Assembly: GCA_964410665.1 (NCBI GenBank)
Contig: CAYPIE010000172.1
Coordinates: 1-7,140, forward strand
Direction of reading: 5' to 3'
Length of the DNA: 7,140 bases
Origin: CAYPIE01 sp964410665
GTDB lineage: Bacteria; Planctomycetota; Planctomycetia; Gemmatales; Gemmataceae
Positions within the stretch are counted from its first letter, which is position 1; each line of letters starts with the position of its first letter. Made by a program: the position numbers and the translations under genes. The notes under the pieces are model-generated. The model ran no database searches, had not been told where the DNA came from, and was given only the letters and a program-made list of their open reading frames with translations. This document shows positions 1 to 5,778 of the stretch, piece by piece.

Positions 1-25
1 GGTTTGGCGGTCACTTGACTTGAGG

Positions 26-45
26 CTCTCGTCGTGGACCGAGAG
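26..45 (-). other. Short inverted repeat downstream of the DUF4058 gene
   Basis: CTCTCG (26-31) and CGAGAG (40-45) can pair as a 6-bp stem around an 8-base loop, about 80 bases past the stop of the DUF4058 gene. No T-tract follows on the minus strand, so it is a poor intrinsic terminator and may be chance. The rest of 1-127 shows no gene I can support. Confidence 0.2.
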
Positions 46-127
46 TAGCAACTCCTCAAGGGCTGGCGATCACCCCGGTGGGCAGCTTCCAGAAGTAGGC
101 TTGCATTGTGCACGGCGCGCCCCGTAC

Positions 128-859
128 TCACGAGATCCACAGGTCGTTGCACGCTTGCTCGTAGCTCTGTTCAAGGTTCAGCGGCAGCACCAGTCGGTCG
201 GTCAGCCACAGCGGTAATGTGGGCAGCGGCTGCCCCACCGCCAGCGGGTACGACCACGCTTCGAGGACCGTTCGCTTCCCTCGCTCAAACCACCGGCACG
301 ACGCCGCGTAGGTGGGCGGCGGTTCCGTGCCCAGGGTCGGGTCGCGGTGGCCGACGAAGCCCATCAATTCGATGTAGAGGTTGGCGTGCCGGCTGGTCAC
401 CAGATCGACAAGGCTGACGGCCACTTCTTTCTGGATCAGCGCGGCACACTTGGCCACAAAGAGCTTCCGGTGTTCCGCACGGTCTTTGTTCGCTGGGCTG
501 ACAATCTCGATCGCCGCGACCAGATGCCGAGCGCGCTGGGCGTCGTAGATCCGGACTTCGTACTCGTCGTAGTCAGGCAACGCCGTCTCGACCGCAACGC
601 TGGGGGTCGGCGGGGCCCACAAGGGCGTCGCGACCGCACCGTTCCCGCCGGTGGTCAACACAGATACGTTTTCGTCCTTCTCGAACGTCCCGACGTCGAT
701 CTCGATCCGAGAGCCGAGGTGGACGCGGGGTTCCGCAATGTACCCAGTCGGTAACTGCTTGCGGAGTTGCTGGACAATAACCATCGGCCATCCACCATGC
801 AATCCTTCCCACGAGGAGGTGTTCGAGAGCGGCGGGTGGAAATGATCTCTTAATGGCAT
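128..859 (-). CDS. DUF4058 family protein
   Basis: Predicted 243-residue soluble protein of the DUF4058 family, whose molecular function is not known. The N-terminus (MPLRDHF, then SWEGLHGGWP at about 16-25, QLRKQLP at 31-37 and PRVHLGSRIEIDV at 45-57) and the end (LNLEQSYEQACNDLWIS) match the layout of planctomycete members, so the gene looks complete. A central segment, EVRIYD (101-106) then AAIEIVSPANK (115-125), has a beta-strand/E-x-x-K look that vaguely recalls PD-(D/E)XK folds; that is inference. The ATG at 859 is preferred over an upstream in-frame GTG at 877, because a strong AGGAGG lies 7-12 bases before the ATG and inside the would-be extension. No signal peptide or membrane span is visible. 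The gene lies 97 bases downstream of a kinase remnant on the same strand; no functional link is evident. Family assignment is fairly secure, function is not. Confidence 0.85.
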   Translation of the reverse strand: MPLRDHFHPPLSNTSSWEGLHGGWPMVIVQQLRKQLPTGYIAEPRVHLGSRIEIDVGTFEKDENVSVLTTGGNGAVATPLWAPPTPSVAVETALPDYDEYEVRIYDAQRARHLVAAIEIVSPANKDRAEHRKLFVAKCAALIQKEVAVSLVDLVTSRHANLYIELMGFVGHRDPTLGTEPPPTYAASCRWFERGKRTVLEAWSYPLAVGQPLPTLPLWLTDRLVLPLNLEQSYEQACNDLWIS

Positions 860-866
860 GGTCGCT

Positions 867-872
867 CCTCCT
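867..872 (-). promoter_or_regulatory. Shine-Dalgarno site that fixes the DUF4058 start
   Basis: Read on the minus strand, AGGAGG lies 7 bases before the ATG at 859. It would be inside the coding sequence if the upstream GTG at 877 were used, so it argues for the shorter 243-residue product. Confidence 0.7.
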
Positions 873-956
873 GGCACAAATTATACCACGGCCAATGCCA
901 CAGTGGCCTGTCAGTCCCCCCGTTGGGCCACTTCCAGGAGTTGCGAGCCTTGGGGC

Positions 957-1193
957 TCATTCCTCCTCGAACTTCCGCTCAAAGCGGGCCTGGAGCTGCT
1001 GGAAATCGGCTCGCTTGCGGAGCGGGTCGAAGTGGGGTACTTGTAGCCAGTGAGGCTTGAAATCGATCTCTCCAGTGGCCTTTTCCAGGAGTTCCATCGC
1101 CCGGTCGGCGTACTCCTGACGCTTGACGTTGTCCCTCTCGCTGGCCACGGCGTAGGCGCTACCCTTGAGCCAGAGGAATACCTTGTTCGGCAT
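957..1193 (-). pseudogene. 3' remnant of a TPR-containing Ser/Thr protein kinase gene
   Basis: The frame ending at the TGA at 957 reads SAYAVASERDN, then YADRAMELLEKA, then FDPLRKRADFQQLQARFERKF. This pattern (a helix with AxAYAxAS, then A-RAMELLxKA, then a DPLRxRxDFxxL ending) is the typical last repeat and tail of large planctomycete kinases of the kinase-WD40/TPR type. Only about 75 residues remain. The kinase domain, membrane span and most repeats are gone, and no start codon with a ribosome binding site belongs to this piece. Upstream it runs directly into the truncated sigma gene at about 1195, where the reading frame changes by one. Such kinases are commonly encoded just downstream of this sigma type, so the two pieces probably come from one former operon. 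The exact 5' limit is estimated from where sigma-like sequence ends. Confidence 0.65.
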
Positions 1194-1545
1194 GGCCGCG
1201 GTGCAGGGACAGTTGCCGGTCGGCATCGCGTTTCTGCGTGCCCAGCTGGAGCCGGTGGATCCGTTGTAGCCGCTGCCCGGTTAACAGCCACAGCCACAAG
1301 AACAGTGGCATGTTCGGTTGACGGGCATACTCGGCAGCCTGCTGGGCAAAATCGACGAACGCCTCTTGAAGGACATCGGAGGGGTCGACCCGTCCTTGCA
1401 AGCGACGGTCTATGCGCAAGCGAACCAGCCGCCGCAGGCGGTCGCGGTGCTTGGCCCACACTTGGCCCAGGACCGACGGGTCGTGGAGTTTGTCGGGTGG
1501 CAGTTCCGAGACGTTCTCGGCGTTGGGAATGTCGTTGGTGTCCAT
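1159..1545 (-). pseudogene. Truncated ECF-type RNA polymerase sigma factor, region 2 only
   Basis: The 128-codon frame starting at ATG 1545 reads as the N-terminal part of a planctomycete ECF sigma factor. It has VWAKHRDRLRRLVRLRIDRRLQGRVDPSDVLQEAFVDF at about 30-66 (region 2.1-2.2 with the DPSDVLQE core), then PLFLWLWLLTGQRL at 80-93 and RDADRQLSLHRG at 106-117. Family members then continue with a linker and region 4, for about 190 residues in all. Here sigma similarity stops after HRG at about 1195. Eleven unrelated residues follow before a TGA, in sequence that in the next frame belongs to a kinase tail. Without region 4 the product could not recognise a -35 element normally, so I call it a pseudogene. 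No clear Shine-Dalgarno site precedes the ATG. It belongs to a different ECF subtype from the intact sigma gene at 3958-4563, so it is not a recent copy of it. Confidence 0.75.
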
Positions 1546-1589
1546 AACAAGCTAATTACCAAAGCGTATGTGTTGAGGACCGCAGCGCA

Positions 1590-1982
1590 CTATTGTTCTC
1601 TTCGAGTTGGAACCAAGAGCCGCAACGATCCCCTCCATTGAAACCCGAGGCATGTTTCTCGGGAACCGACATGCATCGACAGCCAGGTACTGATTTGGGC
1701 GATCGCCCCAGCGACGTACTCCCAAACGAAGTATCCGCAAATCAGCATTGCCGCCATCGAGCCGGCCAGGCAAGCAATCGCCTCGAAGGAGGTGGAGTGT
1801 CACGGTCCCGGGTCGGAATTCGGGTGACTCGGCTCCAGTTGAGAGGGATGCTGGGTCTCATGAGGCTTCGGTTCAGTTGGAGGAAATTGCCAGAAATCCT
1901 GGGGAGCTGGTCGGGTGAAAGACCGCTCCAAGCGAACCCGACCCATGGAGATGGCGAGCTGGGGTAAAGTCATCTTGGTCAT
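1590..1982 (-). pseudogene. Small single-span membrane protein broken by an in-frame TGA, paralogue of 4997-5371
   Basis: From ATG 1982 the frame reads 60 residues (MTKMTLPQLAISMG..., then Pro-rich), meets TGA at 1802-1800, and would continue in the same frame to TAG at 1590, for 131 codons with the internal stop. The post-stop part holds a membrane span with GYFVWEYVAGAIAQISTWL. An ungapped 34-residue match to the intact protein at 4997-5371 (residues 70-103 against 81-114) has 13 identities, including Y-F-x-W-x-Y and Q-x-x-T-W-L. The N-termini also line up without gaps (MT, T5, A10, RL at 17-18, R24, P27), and overall length is similar (about 130 against 124). The ribosome binding site GGAGAACCAAG-ATGACC is almost identical to that of the intact copy. 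Product function is unknown. The broken frame sits 44 bases upstream of the sigma remnant on the same strand. It could be a true pseudogene or, less likely, a sequencing error or a readthrough gene. Confidence 0.65.
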
Positions 1983-2083
1983 CTTGGTTCTCCATCAAAG
2001 GATCAACGGATTCCCTTGGAGTCCGTGAAACAGTTCACCTTGCCAAGACGTTACCCGGGTGGCGTCTCAGAACTTTCACAACC
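1983..2083 (-). promoter_or_regulatory. Conserved leader of the broken membrane-protein copy
   Basis: The 101 bases before ATG 1982 align with the 102 bases before ATG 4997 almost end to end. GGTTGTG is shared at the far end. A 27/28-base core beginning GAGACGC and ending GTCTTGGC has one mismatch and one single-base indel. The last 58 bases align without gaps at 32 identities, finishing with the shared GGAG and ACAAG/CCAAG block. The indel and scattered differences argue against protein coding, so a promoter/operator or untranslated leader is the likely role. Confidence 0.6.
2047..2066. promoter_or_regulatory. Operator-like dyad, GACG-N2-ACCCGGGT-N2-CGTC
   Basis: Two nested inverted repeats share one centre: the perfect octamer ACCCGGGT, flanked symmetrically by GACG and CGTC, each two bases away. 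Because the octamer has no loop it is better read as a protein-binding DNA dyad than as an RNA hairpin. It lies 65 bases before the start codon of the broken membrane-protein copy, and a near-identical dyad sits at 4912-4932 before the intact copy. The binding protein is unknown. Confidence 0.45.
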
Positions 2084-2440
2084 GTGCGTCACACTGCCTG
2101 CGTGCGTGCCGATAACGAAAGAACTTCATTTCCGACCCCGACGAGTACCGAAGAATCGAGTTTTTTCCGGTTCAGCACTCGCGAGCCGAAAAAGATATGG
2201 ATCATGAAAGGTCGCTGGATGCGGTTTGTACTTGTTTTGTGAGCAGAGATACTGACACGAATCAACGAGGGGAAATGTGCGTCAAGCTTCTGCGGAGCCC
2301 GGGCGGTCTCCACCTCCATCTCGCAAGTTCTGGCGGAAGGGCTACATCAAAATGTGTGTAATTATCAACCAAGCCTTTGGATCAGGATGACGCGCATCCA
2401 AACCGGTGAGTCTTCGCTTCGATGCGGTCCACCCTTCAGG
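2084..2440. other. Gene-free stretch between the kinase gene and the conserved leader
   Basis: I see no supported gene in these 357 bases. A minus-strand frame of 76 codons (2089-2319) has no ribosome binding site and no recognisable motif. No strong terminator follows the kinase stop at 2441: the best pairing is a 6-bp CGCATC/GATGCG stem with a loop of more than 20 bases and no T-tract. Confidence 0.5.
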
Positions 2441-3958
2441 TTATGGTTTGTCTGCAGGCGTTGGCGCTCGTTTGGAAAAAGGCAGTTTTTCGCCAGCTCT
2501 CTTCGAATCGACCGGCTTAGAAAGCAGGACCGATCCGACGACGATGGCTCCGAACAGGAGAAGCCCGATGACCCAGGGGGCGATGGGGCGACGTTTCTGG
2601 GGTGGGTCGCTGGGTTTCGCCGAGCTGGTAGTCGTGGAAGCAGATGCAGAGTGCGGTCGTCCCGAACGAGTCTCGGCGTTTCCCGATGGGTCGATGCCGC
2701 CCCGGAAGCGCCGTGCTTGCACTTCGGCGGGGAGCTCCGAGATCAGGGATTCGACGACGGTGACCACCTCCCGGGCAGAAGGGGGACGGTCCTCCGGACG
2801 TTTGGCCAAAAGCTGCATGATCAGATCGCCCAATCGGTTGGGAAGTTGGGGTACCCACTTGCGAACATCAAGCGGCGGGCTCTCTTCGAGCTTGTCCAAC
2901 AAGCTCATCAGGGGCTCCCCTTCCGAAGGAAACGGCACCTGACCCGTGACCATCCGGTAGAGCACACAACCCAAGCCATAGAGGTCCGTCCGGGGGTCGA
3001 TCGATTTGCCACCCGCTTGCTCGGGCGACATATACTCTAACGTTCCCGTTACTATCCCAAACTGACTCAAACTGGTATCATCGGAAAGATGTCCCCGAGC
3101 CAGGCCGAAATCCAGCACCAACACCTGGGGAAACTGGCCTTGGAGGGGTTCGAGCCACACATTCGAGGGTTTGATGTCGCGATGAATAAGCCCCGCATCA
3201 TGGGCCGCGGCCAGCCCTTGGGCGACCCCGAGGGCAATCCGCAGGATCTCACCCAAGCTCAATGGAGGATCCGAGCGTAATCGACGGTGCAAATCCTCAC
3301 CGGGCAAGAGGGGCATCACCAAATACGGGGTACCGTCGACTTCCCCAGCTTCATAGACCGGAATCACACAAGGGTGACGGACCGCCCGCATCGCCCGAGC
3401 CTCGCGGAGAAAGCGTTTCCGTTGCCTTGGAACTGCGGCCATCTCCGGCCGCATCAACTTCAATGCCACCGGGGAGTTCAGCATCCCGGTATCGAACGCA
3501 TGGAGTACCACTCCCATCCCGCCTTTGCCCAAGATGCGCAGAATGCGAAATCGGTCAAACTGGCCCAAGTCATCCAGGTGTTGGGGGGGACCCAGGGATG
3601 GAAAGTTGTCTGCGCTTCCCACGGCGGGTTGAGCCGGGAGATCGAAGCGAGGAGCGGCCCCGAAATCCCCGGAAAAGTGTGCCGCGAAGTGATCTTTAAG
3701 GCGTTGTCGGAATTGCTCGTTGAAGACGCTGGGCTCACTAGGTGGGGGAACGGTCGGGGTTACCGGTTGCCCATCGACCGCGGCGTTTGACTCGGACTCC
3801 TGGCGCTGGAACGGATTCGAGGCATTGGTCATCTCATCCAGCCGATGTTGACAGTCTGGGCAGTTCTCAAGGTGCTCCTCAAGCTGCTCCAGCAGCGATG
3901 CTTCCATCTCGCTGGTCAAGAGCTGAGCCAGGGTCTCGGGAGCAGGGCAATGGTCCAT
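2441..3958 (-). CDS. Membrane-anchored Ser/Thr protein kinase with N-terminal zinc-binding motif
   Basis: Predicted 505-residue Hanks-type kinase. Residues 21-43 carry H29-x3-C33-P-D-C36, the HxxxCxxC signature of zinc-binding anti-sigma domains. Residues 50-130 are a Pro/polar linker. The kinase domain spans about 137-406 and has every key element: glycine loop GKGGMG (144-149), VALK lysine K167, helix-C glutamate E186, catalytic HRDIKPSN (259-266, D261), DFG (283-285) and SPEQ (311-314). It should therefore be active and act in the cytoplasm. After a Ser/Thr-rich linker comes one membrane span (about 458-479), with only about 26 residues beyond it; many planctomycete relatives carry WD40, TPR or sensor domains there. 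The start codon overlaps the sigma stop codon by one base (TAATG), with AAGGTG about 10 bases upstream, so translation is probably coupled. The partner is inferred to be the sigma factor encoded just before it, controlled by phosphorylation, zinc-domain binding or both. Confidence 0.93.
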   Translation of the reverse strand: MDHCPAPETLAQLLTSEMEASLLEQLEEHLENCPDCQHRLDEMTNASNPFQRQESESNAAVDGQPVTPTVPPPSEPSVFNEQFRQRLKDHFAAHFSGDFGAAPRFDLPAQPAVGSADNFPSLGPPQHLDDLGQFDRFRILRILGKGGMGVVLHAFDTGMLNSPVALKLMRPEMAAVPRQRKRFLREARAMRAVRHPCVIPVYEAGEVDGTPYLVMPLLPGEDLHRRLRSDPPLSLGEILRIALGVAQGLAAAHDAGLIHRDIKPSNVWLEPLQGQFPQVLVLDFGLARGHLSDDTSLSQFGIVTGTLEYMSPEQAGGKSIDPRTDLYGLGCVLYRMVTGQVPFPSEGEPLMSLLDKLEESPPLDVRKWVPQLPNRLGDLIMQLLAKRPEDRPPSAREVVTVVESLISELPAEVQARRFRGGIDPSGNAETRSGRPHSASASTTTSSAKPSDPPQKRRPIAPWVIGLLLFGAIVVGSVLLSKPVDSKRAGEKLPFSKRAPTPADKP

Positions 3959-4563
3959 TATGATTCAACACCTTCTAATTGTTGAACTTCATCCCGGATC
4001 ATCTGCACGATCCGGCTCTTGGCCTTGTAGACCGCCGCGATGCTCATGTTGAGTTGTTGGGCGACTTCGGTTCCGGGGGCAAAATCGATGGCAGTCTTTC
4101 GAAAGGCTTCCCAAGACTGCGGATCGACGCGGGCTTGAACCCGATTCGTCGCCATTTGGAGCACCTCTTGATCGAATAGGCTCTCAAGATGGGTGACCAT
4201 GGATTCGCCAGCTTCGACACTTGCGAGCAGTTCATCCACTTGTTCATGCCCTGCCCCCTGCCCCGCCCGCTGTTGCCCTTTGACGAAATCACTCCAGGCA
4301 TTGCGGGTCACGGTCTTGAGCCAAGATCGGAAGCTTCCCGATGGGTCGTAGCGGAATGATTGCATTTTCTCAGCCAATTTGGTCAAGACATTTTGCGTAA
4401 TGTCCTGGGCGTCTGCATCCTGCAACCGCCACTTGCGGCACCAAGCGTACACTTGGGGAGCATACCGATCGACAAACTCATCCCAAGCCATCTGATCACC
4501 AGGTTGATCCCGGAGTCTCAGCAGCAAGCTGACGCGTGTTTCCGATGCGGAATAATCCTTCAT
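3958..4563 (-). CDS. ECF-type RNA polymerase sigma factor, kinase-linked
   Basis: Predicted 201-residue sigma-70 family ECF factor that would direct RNA polymerase to a specific promoter set. Region 2 lies at about 27-97: WDEFVDRYAPQVYAWCRKW, then DAQDITQNVLTKLAEK and FRSWLKTVTRNAWSDF. Region 4 lies at about 129-195, with a helix-turn-helix TEVAQQLNMSIAAVYKAKSRI near 165-185. A variable linker rich in Gly and Gln joins them. ATG 4563 is chosen over an upstream ATG at 4767 because GGAG sits 8 bases before it and the protein then begins as family members do (MKDYSASETRVSLLLRLRD). The extra 68 residues of the longer frame look non-coding (Arg-, Cys- and Ser-rich). The stop overlaps the kinase start, so the two form one transcription unit. 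The pairing fits the planctomycete sigma groups whose partner is a Ser/Thr kinase instead of a classical anti-sigma factor. Its targets are unknown; the divergent small-gene cluster is a candidate. Confidence 0.92.
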   Translation of the reverse strand: MKDYSASETRVSLLLRLRDQPGDQMAWDEFVDRYAPQVYAWCRKWRLQDADAQDITQNVLTKLAEKMQSFRYDPSGSFRSWLKTVTRNAWSDFVKGQQRAGQGAGHEQVDELLASVEAGESMVTHLESLFDQEVLQMATNRVQARVDPQSWEAFRKTAIDFAPGTEVAQQLNMSIAAVYKAKSRIVQMIRDEVQQLEGVES

Positions 4564-4894
4564 CTGTTGTACTCCGGAATCGTTGCCATCTTGACCTTCG
4601 GTTTTCGGGGCTCGGAGGGTTTTGAGGCAGGACGCGCGAAACCGACTGCCTAGCCGTGGCTTTGCGGCACTCGAGCCATAGGAGGTCCAGCAGAATCGCC
4701 TCGCTCTCACCGGCAAGGCAAAGGCGTTGCATAAGCCCGCTTCATTTGCGGAACGAGCATGGCACACGAGGCTCGTTTCCTCGTCGATCGTCCCTGTCTT
4801 GAGAGCGCCACTCGGCTTTTTTTGGCTTTTGGGAATTTCTGCGTCAGGAATCCCCTCCTGCCAGCGTACTACTTGTGCAACCCAACGAACGAGT
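4564..4894. other. Divergent intergenic region between the sigma gene and the small-membrane-protein cluster
   Basis: These 331 bases should contain the promoter of the sigma/kinase unit (minus strand) and upstream control DNA of the plus-strand cluster. I could not assign specific -35/-10 elements on either strand. There is a T-run near 4816-4823. A plus-strand frame from 4759 crosses the region and the start of the next gene, but has no ribosome binding site and no family features, so no gene is called. Confidence 0.5.
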
Positions 4895-4996
4895 GGTTGT
4901 GGCAGATCCGAGACGCGACCCGGGTAACCGTCTTGGCCATGTCGAGTCCCTCACAGACCGGAACTCAGTTGGTTCATAAAAGCTTGGAGAAACAAG
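4895..4996 (+). promoter_or_regulatory. Conserved leader of the intact small membrane protein gene
   Basis: This 102-base leader pairs with the one at 1983-2083 on the other strand: same far-end GGTTGTG, same GAGACGC...GTCTTGGC core, equal 58-base spacing from the end of the core to the ATG, and the same GGAGAAACAAG-ATGACC start block. Conservation through non-coding sequence in two otherwise diverged loci points to a functional promoter/operator or 5' leader. Confidence 0.6.
4912..4932. promoter_or_regulatory. Operator-like dyad, GACG-N2-ACCCGGGT-N3-CGTC
   Basis: Second copy of the dyad seen at 2047-2066: GACG (4912-4915), ACCCGGGT (4918-4925), CGTC (4929-4932). One extra base on the right makes it slightly asymmetric. 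It lies 64 bases before the ATG at 4997, against 65 bases (counted the same way, to the nearer edge) in the other copy. Confidence 0.45.
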
Positions 4997-5371
4997 ATGA
5001 CCAGCCGAACGGCATTCTCGACCGCCAACGATACCCGTCAAGCTCGCCTGTCGCAGCGACTCCGCCGGGCACAACCCATGATTTACACGCCAATGGCTGC
5101 CCAGCCGATGACTGCCCGGCCCATAACTGTGGAGCCATCGACTACCACGCCGGCCAGCACGACGCCAAGCCAACCTCAAGATACGAGCTCAAGTTCGGTT
5201 GGGGAACCACGAAACCCAGACGCGTGGCATGAGATGTGCTTTCTGTTGGGATCCGCCATCGTCATGGGTCTGTCTTGTTACTTTGCCTGGAGCTACATCC
5301 GTGTCGCGTTGGGCCAGGTCGACACTTGGCTCATGGCCCAATCGAACGCTTCGTTCATCCTACCCTACTAG
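4997..5371 (+). CDS. Small single-span membrane protein, unknown function
   Basis: Predicted 124-residue protein that I cannot assign to a named family. Residues 1-30 are Arg-rich, 31-75 form a low-complexity Thr/Pro/Ser/Gln linker, and 81-102 form a membrane span (CFLLGSAIVMGLSCYFAWSY), followed by QVDTWLMAQ and a short tail. The basic N-terminus suggests N-inside topology with the C-terminus outside the cytoplasmic membrane; that is inference. ATG 4997 has GGAG at 4986-4989, 7 bases upstream. The gene is supported as real by its diverged paralogue at 1590-1982, which keeps the membrane span, the QxxTWL motif, the N-terminal pattern and the whole leader. It starts a plus-strand run of small membrane proteins and is transcribed away from the sigma/kinase pair, 433 bases from the sigma start codon. 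A role as target or input of that pair is possible but unproven. Confidence 0.75.
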   Translation: MTSRTAFSTANDTRQARLSQRLRRAQPMIYTPMAAQPMTARPITVEPSTTTPASTTPSQPQDTSSSSVGEPRNPDAWHEMCFLLGSAIVMGLSCYFAWSYIRVALGQVDTWLMAQSNASFILPY

Positions 5372-5383
5372 GGCTCGCCTGGG

Positions 5384-5407
5384 CGAGATCGCGTGAACTG
5401 GGTCTCG
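5384..5407 (+). other. Hairpin just past the first small membrane protein gene
   Basis: CGAGATC (5384-5390) pairs with GGTCTCG (5401-5407), including one G-T wobble, around a 10-base loop, 12 bases after the stop at 5371. An alternative stem, CGCGTG (5390-5395) with CACGCG (5410-5415), overlaps it, so two folds compete. No T-tract follows. It may separate expression of this gene from the next two, or be chance. Confidence 0.3.
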
Positions 5408-5517
5408 ACCACGCGTATGACATGCTGGTCACGATTTCTCGATGAACCAATAAAACTTCAACAAACTCTGACCTGTGCATTCACAGCCCGTATTGAACCA
5501 AACAAGGAGAATCAGCC

Positions 5518-5766
5518 ATGTCTGCAGTTCCTGGCGGCGGAAGACGGTACGTCGTGTTTGTCATGGTTTTACTGATCTCGTTTATCGGTGGTTGGAGCTT
5601 GGTGGGACTGACCGATGGACTTGCCGGGACGGAGAACGTTGTTCAAACCCCAGCCACCGACGATGCAGGAGTGCAAAATCCCTCCAGCCTGTGTGGAGAC
5701 CATCCAGAAAAAGCCCTCAACGGTATCTGGCTTCAACATCGCCAGCTCCGCGGCTTAGTTTTATAA
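5518..5766 (+). CDS. Small single-span membrane protein, unknown function
   Basis: Predicted 82-residue protein with no family I recognise. MSAVPGGGRR is followed by a strong membrane span at about 11-31 (YVVFVMVLLISFIGGWSLVG) and then a polar tail with one Cys (C59). The two arginines just before the span suggest N-inside, tail-outside topology. The start is well supported by AAGGAG at 5504-5509, 8 bases before ATG 5518. It lies 146 bases after the preceding small membrane gene and 12 bases before the next, so it is probably co-transcribed with the latter. A longer Arg-, Cys- and Trp-rich frame covers both genes in another phase and is rejected as a shadow. The last 30 residues have little character, so a late frameshift cannot be excluded. 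Confidence 0.65.
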   Translation: MSAVPGGGRRYVVFVMVLLISFIGGWSLVGLTDGLAGTENVVQTPATDDAGVQNPSSLCGDHPEKALNGIWLQHRQLRGLVL

Positions 5767-5778
5767 AGGGGAAAGCAA

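Noticed and set aside
1050..1547. 165-codon plus-strand frame opposite the sigma and kinase remnants
   Set aside because: Its composition is shadow-like, and the opposite strand carries recognisable sigma and kinase sequence.
2089..2319. 76-codon minus-strand frame between the kinase gene and the conserved leader
   Set aside because: There is no ribosome binding site or motif, and no similarity to the small membrane proteins elsewhere in the window.
2354..3040. Plus-strand frames of up to 228 codons opposite the kinase gene
   Set aside because: They lie antisense to an unmistakable kinase domain and are explained by codon bias on the other strand.
4564..4767. 68-codon N-terminal extension of the sigma factor from ATG 4767
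   Set aside because: The extension is rich in Arg, Cys and Ser, matches nothing in ECF factors, and a Shine-Dalgarno site supports the internal ATG at 4563.
4759..5232. 157-codon plus-strand frame over the conserved leader
   Set aside because: The aligned leader of the other copy has an indel that breaks any frame, there is no ribosome binding site, and the frame overlaps a better-supported gene.
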